Source: Planctomycetota bacterium (GTDB taxonomy: Bacteria; Planctomycetota; Phycisphaerae; WQYP01). From it: DNA of 47,487 nt. Under the pieces are notes generated by a model, which saw only the letters and a list, made by a program, of their open reading frames with translations, did no database searches and had not been told where the DNA came from. Location of the stretch: positions 1 to 47,487 of the forward strand of contig JAKAEB010000031.1 in the NCBI GenBank assembly GCA_021818445.1. The letters run 5' to 3'. This document shows positions 44,523 to 47,487 of the stretch, one piece after another. The position numbers and the translations under genes were made by a program. The stretch's first letter is position 1, and the number at the start of each line of letters is the position of its first letter.

Positions 44523-46355
44523 ATGAAAACGTATTACTTTGGCGTTGTGCTCACCGTATCTGCCGTGCTGGTTTTGGCGTGTCCAACCATCGCTATGCAG
44601 CGAAAACAAGCCCCCAAGCCGGTCGTGCTTACCTCCGCAGGTAAGAAACTGATGGCCCACTATGCTGCGATTCTGAAAGACCTGCGCAGGCAAATTTCAC
44701 ATGCCGTGCCGCACGTCGATCCTGGCATGGTACACCCCTTTATGGACGCTTATGAAGCGGAGGGGCTGCATCGGCCTTACCTGACGACCAACCACGCTTT
44801 TATGAGGGCCATTGCTCAGTGTCGATCCACTGGGGCACCAATTCTCTCCATGGTGGACGGTTTTCTGTCCAGCAGTCGGTGGGATAATAAATTGGCGGAG
44901 GCATCCATTATTTCGGACGCCACGCCGCGGAGATTGGCGGCATTCGCCCAACAATCACCTGCTGATGAGCGGTTGATCAATGCCTTGCTGTCCAACCCCG
45001 CGCTGATGAAGCAGATGCAGGCGGCGGATGGAGCCCGCAACGGAAACTACGGCCTGACGATGCAGATATATGCCGCCATCGAAAAGGCCAGCCCATATGC
45101 ACACAGCGGTATCCTTCAACGCCTCGCGTTGGCCACGGCTTTAATGCAGGCACCGACACTGCGGTGGCAGAAGATTTACCATCCCGTAGCGCGTTACATG
45201 AACTATCAACGGGCGTACCAGAGAAAACAACTTGATCCGGCGTTTCCGACATTAACCACTTGGCAGTGCCGTTATGTGGTGGATGATCCATTCAGCGATA
45301 AAGAGATCAGTTGGTTCCGCAAGATGTACATGAACTACGAACCATACAATATTGCCGGTGAGCACTACGTCAACATTGTGCATACGGATGTAGGCTACAA
45401 CCGCGAGGACCTGGGATGCGTGCCAGGTTCAAAAGCGGCCAAGCTGATCGCCGGTGGCGGAGAATGTGGGGCCCGCGCATGGATAGGGCGACTTGCCGAG
45501 CGCGCCTTTGGCATCCCGACGTGGGGCGTCAGGCAGCGCGGCCACGCGGCATTGAGTCATTGGACGCGCAATGGATGGATTACGCGGTTCAGCGCCGGGT
45601 GGGAGTGGCTCTGGTGGGATCATTGCAACGGTCTGAATTTTATTTTGGAAGCGCAGGCAAGGCGTCACCTGCATCAGTTCAAAAAGGTACTCCGAGCCCA
45701 ATGGATAGCTGCAACCCTCGGAGAGAAAAAGCCCAATCTGAGGTCGTTTGGTACTGGCGGATTTTGGTACGCCATCGCCAACAACGAAGCACGCGCGATT
45801 ATCGCCTCCGGCAAGCCGACATACCATACACCCAGCAACGCCGTCTTGGCCCGCAAATACGGGCCGACTTTAATTGAGAGAATCGAGGCGTCACCCGTAC
45901 CACGATCGGCCATGCACATTACGGTGAACTCGGCGGGGGTTATCACCATTCCTGCTGCCTGCGGTCAACGGCAAATAAATGGATTGCACGGCATTATTAT
46001 CAGTAAAAGCGATTTGGGCGGCACGCAGATTACTTATCACAATGGTGAGCCGGTCAAACACCGCAATATTCCGATCCGCTATGTGGTCGACGTGCCGCAC
46101 GCGGGCATGTACAGTTTGGTTGGGCAAATCGTATCGGTGAAGCCGACGGAATATCTGAACCTTTCCGTCGCACCGAGCCGCGATCCGGTGACTCTTACCA
46201 TTCCGTGGACCAACGGTATGTGGCAGATGACATCTCCGGTGGAAATCAGGCTACACCAAGGTAAAAATACGTTGACTTTTCAGGCGGGCAAATATTCAGG
46301 TCATCCAATATTCGCGATCACGGTGAGGAAGTGGCTGCTTCGGCCGGTGCATTGA
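44523..46355 (+). CDS. Secreted transglutaminase-like protein, unknown role
   Basis: A 610-residue exported protein. Start at 44523 begins a signal peptide (MKTYYFGVVLTVSAVLVLAC); a Cys at 20 leaves open a lipoprotein. The central region has the transglutaminase-like Cys-His pair: Cys315 in GGECGARAWIGRLAERAFGI and His341 in RQRGHAALSHW; the usual Asp would be near 366 (WWDH). This is the papain-like fold used for peptide or glycan crosslinking or hydrolysis. The N-terminal 250 residues are helical and the C-terminal 150 are beta-rich, resembling a carbohydrate- or surface-binding module. The sequence between 44400 and 44523 is in frame but is placed upstream of the signal peptide, so not included. 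Confidence 0.72.
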   Translation: MKTYYFGVVLTVSAVLVLACPTIAMQRKQAPKPVVLTSAGKKLMAHYAAILKDLRRQISHAVPHVDPGMVHPFMDAYEAEGLHRPYLTTNHAFMRAIAQCRSTGAPILSMVDGFLSSSRWDNKLAEASIISDATPRRLAAFAQQSPADERLINALLSNPALMKQMQAADGARNGNYGLTMQIYAAIEKASPYAHSGILQRLALATALMQAPTLRWQKIYHPVARYMNYQRAYQRKQLDPAFPTLTTWQCRYVVDDPFSDKEISWFRKMYMNYEPYNIAGEHYVNIVHTDVGYNREDLGCVPGSKAAKLIAGGGECGARAWIGRLAERAFGIPTWGVRQRGHAALSHWTRNGWITRFSAGWEWLWWDHCNGLNFILEAQARRHLHQFKKVLRAQWIAATLGEKKPNLRSFGTGGFWYAIANNEARAIIASGKPTYHTPSNAVLARKYGPTLIERIEASPVPRSAMHITVNSAGVITIPAACGQRQINGLHGIIISKSDLGGTQITYHNGEPVKHRNIPIRYVVDVPHAGMYSLVGQIVSVKPTEYLNLSVAPSRDPVTLTIPWTNGMWQMTSPVEIRLHQGKNTLTFQAGKYSGHPIFAITVRKWLLRPVH

Positions 46356-46428
46356 GCCTTCGGCAGTTGTCGCAAGCCGAACGATGCAGTTATCGGACAT
46401 ACTTTCACGCTTGTCGTAAAGACCAGAT

Positions 46429-46456
46429 TTGACGCCCCCTCGGCTATCGGTAAAAT
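46429..46456 (+). promoter_or_regulatory. Promoter of rpmA
   Basis: TTGACG (46429-46434), 16-nt spacer, TAAAAT (46451-46456); transcript start near 46463, about 80 nt before the rpmA start codon. Confidence 0.55.
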
Positions 46457-46544
46457 GGCGGGTCTGGAATGATCGAAGCGACGTGGCTGGCAGTGACGCA
46501 CGGTGCGAATGCTGGCTAGTCGATTAGTTACAGGGTAATTGACT

Positions 46545-46793
46545 ATGGCACATAAAAAGGGACAAGGCTCTACCAGTAATGGTCGAGATAGCAATCCTAA
46601 ATACTTGGGCATTAAGGCCTATGCTGGCGAAGTGGTAACGACCGGGTCGATTATCGTGCGGCAGCGTGGAACCAAATTCAAACCGGGTAAAAATGTCGGC
46701 CTGGCGCGGGACGACAGCCTCTTTGCATTGTCCGATGGGCGGGTGGCGTTTGCGGCCAACCATCGGGTTTCGGTTGAGCCTTTGGCCAACTGA
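46545..46793 (+). CDS. rpmA: 50S ribosomal protein L27
   Basis: An 82-residue L27. The start [10 protein letters not shown] plus [20 protein letters not shown] is diagnostic, as is [20 protein letters not shown]27's N-terminal tail reaches the peptidyl transferase centre; here it begins MAHKK with no Firmicutes-style cleavable extension. A TTG two codons upstream could extend it but ATG is preferred. rplU (L21), the usual upstream neighbour, is absent, so the gene has its own promoter. A strong terminator follows. Confidence 0.97.
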   Translation: MAHKKGQGSTSNGRDSNPKYLGIKAYAGEVVTTGSIIVRQRGTKFKPGKNVGLARDDSLFALSDGRVAFAANHRVSVEPLAN

Positions 46794-46833
46794 AGTCCGC
46801 GTAAGCGGATAAGGCAAAGAGCCTACGGGATTA

Positions 46834-46878
46834 CAGCGGCGAGGTGGTTTAACCGGCTACCTCGCCGCTGTTGTTTTT
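46834..46878 (+). terminator. Rho-independent terminator of rpmA
   Basis: A perfect 12-bp stem, CAGCGGCGAGGT (46834-46845) with ACCTCGCCGCTG (46859-46870), a 13-nt loop, then TTGTTTTT. It acts on the plus strand; the minus strand has no T-run after the stem. Confidence 0.9.
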
Positions 46879-46910
46879 ACTCTACTTCGCCCGGCAGCTT
46901 CCAAACTTCC

Positions 46911-47487
46911 TCAACCGAGGGGCGTGGTTTTAATTTTTTCTTTCTGCCAGTAACGCGCCACCGCCTTGGTCGCCTTTTCAATAATTTGCTTTTGGGCGGT
47001 CAGTTCGTTGGTAAGCTGTATGTATATTCCCGTTTCGTGGTTGAGCACGGCGGCCGCTTTGTCGTATGCCTTTCCCGCTTTCTTCATGGACGTCAGCGAT
47101 GTTTCAAGCTGGGTTGTGATCGACTTCACCGATGCCAGCGCCGCCTGTAAGTTGACCGCCTTCGATTTGGTGGTCTGCAATCGAACCTGCAGGTTGTAGC
47201 CGCCTTTAATCGCCGCCCGTATTTTGGGCGGCATCTTCGGATATTCGTCCATTAATTGCTTGATTTGGTCGGCATTCGACCCCGCCAGGCTGACAGTCTG
47301 GCTGAAATGGCTGCGAATAGCCAGAGGGAATGATTCGCGGTGCTGCGGCATCAGGTCTAATTGCAGCGTGGCGGTGCGCCGATGCCTGCCCGCGGAAAGC
47401 AGGCGGCGTTGAACCATAAGCCGACGAGCGACACCGGTGCGAATGAGCACTGTTTTTTTAGTGGAACCGGAATTTACAAAGATCGGA
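46911..47487 (-). CDS. C-terminal part of an unknown protein, coiled-coil end (partial)
   Basis: The frame runs into the right edge without a start; about 192 codons are visible. The first part (PIFVNSGSTKKTVLIRTGVA then RRTATLQLDL) looks like beta strands. After residue about 80 it becomes a long Ala/Lys/Gln-rich helix (LQTTKSKAVNLQAALASVKS and on), likely coiled coil. No family is certain; the ending resembles the tail of large DUF4139-type or similar secreted proteins only loosely. It converges with rpmA. Confidence 0.7.
   Translation of the reverse strand, partial: PIFVNSGSTKKTVLIRTGVARRLMVQRRLLSAGRHRRTATLQLDLMPQHRESFPLAIRSHFSQTVSLAGSNADQIKQLMDEYPKMPPKIRAAIKGGYNLQVRLQTTKSKAVNLQAALASVKSITTQLETSLTSMKKAGKAYDKAAAVLNHETGIYIQLTNELTAQKQIIEKATKAVARYWQKEKIKTTPLG

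Noticed and set aside
1-47487. CRISPR arrays or rRNA genes
   Set aside because: No regularly spaced repeats and no 16S/23S sequence were seen.

Overview
The window looks like chromosomal DNA of a Planctomycetota bacterium, probably from or near the class Phycisphaerae. This is an inference: two secreted proteins carry PEP-CTERM sorting tails, there are stacked SPFH (HflK/HflC-like) membrane proteins beside an ABC exporter, a sialate O-acetylesterase, and a large secreted HEAT protein, all common in that phylum. No rRNA is present to settle it.

Layout. (1) 1-2413, minus strand: start of the S10 ribosomal operon, rpsJ-rplC-rplD-rplW-(rplB, cut by the edge), with an unusual 245-nt structured gap between rpsJ and rplC. 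(2) 3247-5331: a histidine-rich heavy-metal P-type ATPase. (3) 5514-14234: six co-directional genes, three SPFH proteins, an ABC ATPase, a large ABC-2-like permease with an extracytoplasmic domain, and a single-pass helical protein, which read as one membrane module. (4) 14344-20463: a Gfo/Idh/MocA oxidoreductase, a glycine-rich PEP-CTERM protein, a convergent GDSL esterase with PEP-CTERM tail, and an O-methyltransferase-like protein.

(5) About 20900-27600 is an accessory island: the C-terminal stump of an Abi-family (HEPN) protein, a lone IS256-type end fused to a 5'-truncated phage terminase large subunit, decayed minus-strand reading frames, a three-gene cassette (HTH-like protein, 67-aa protein, papain-like cysteine peptidase candidate) and an intact IS256-family element. 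The island stops close to the 3' end of a tRNA-Gln(CTG) gene. The cassette is the best candidate in the window for something undescribed.

(6) 28228-38775: pyruvate dehydrogenase E2, an AsmA-like protein translationally coupled to an anion transporter, a sialate O-acetylesterase with a decayed duplicate of its 5' end 3 kb downstream, three small membrane proteins, and a HEAT protein with an embedded degenerate receiver-like domain. (7) 39723-47487: dnaA, convergent with an ispG-ffh operon, a secreted transglutaminase-like protein, rpmA with a strong terminator, and a partial coiled-coil protein at the right edge.

The coordinates of most genes follow the best Shine-Dalgarno/start pair, so several starts lie inside longer open frames. 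All function calls come from reading motifs by eye; no database search was run.
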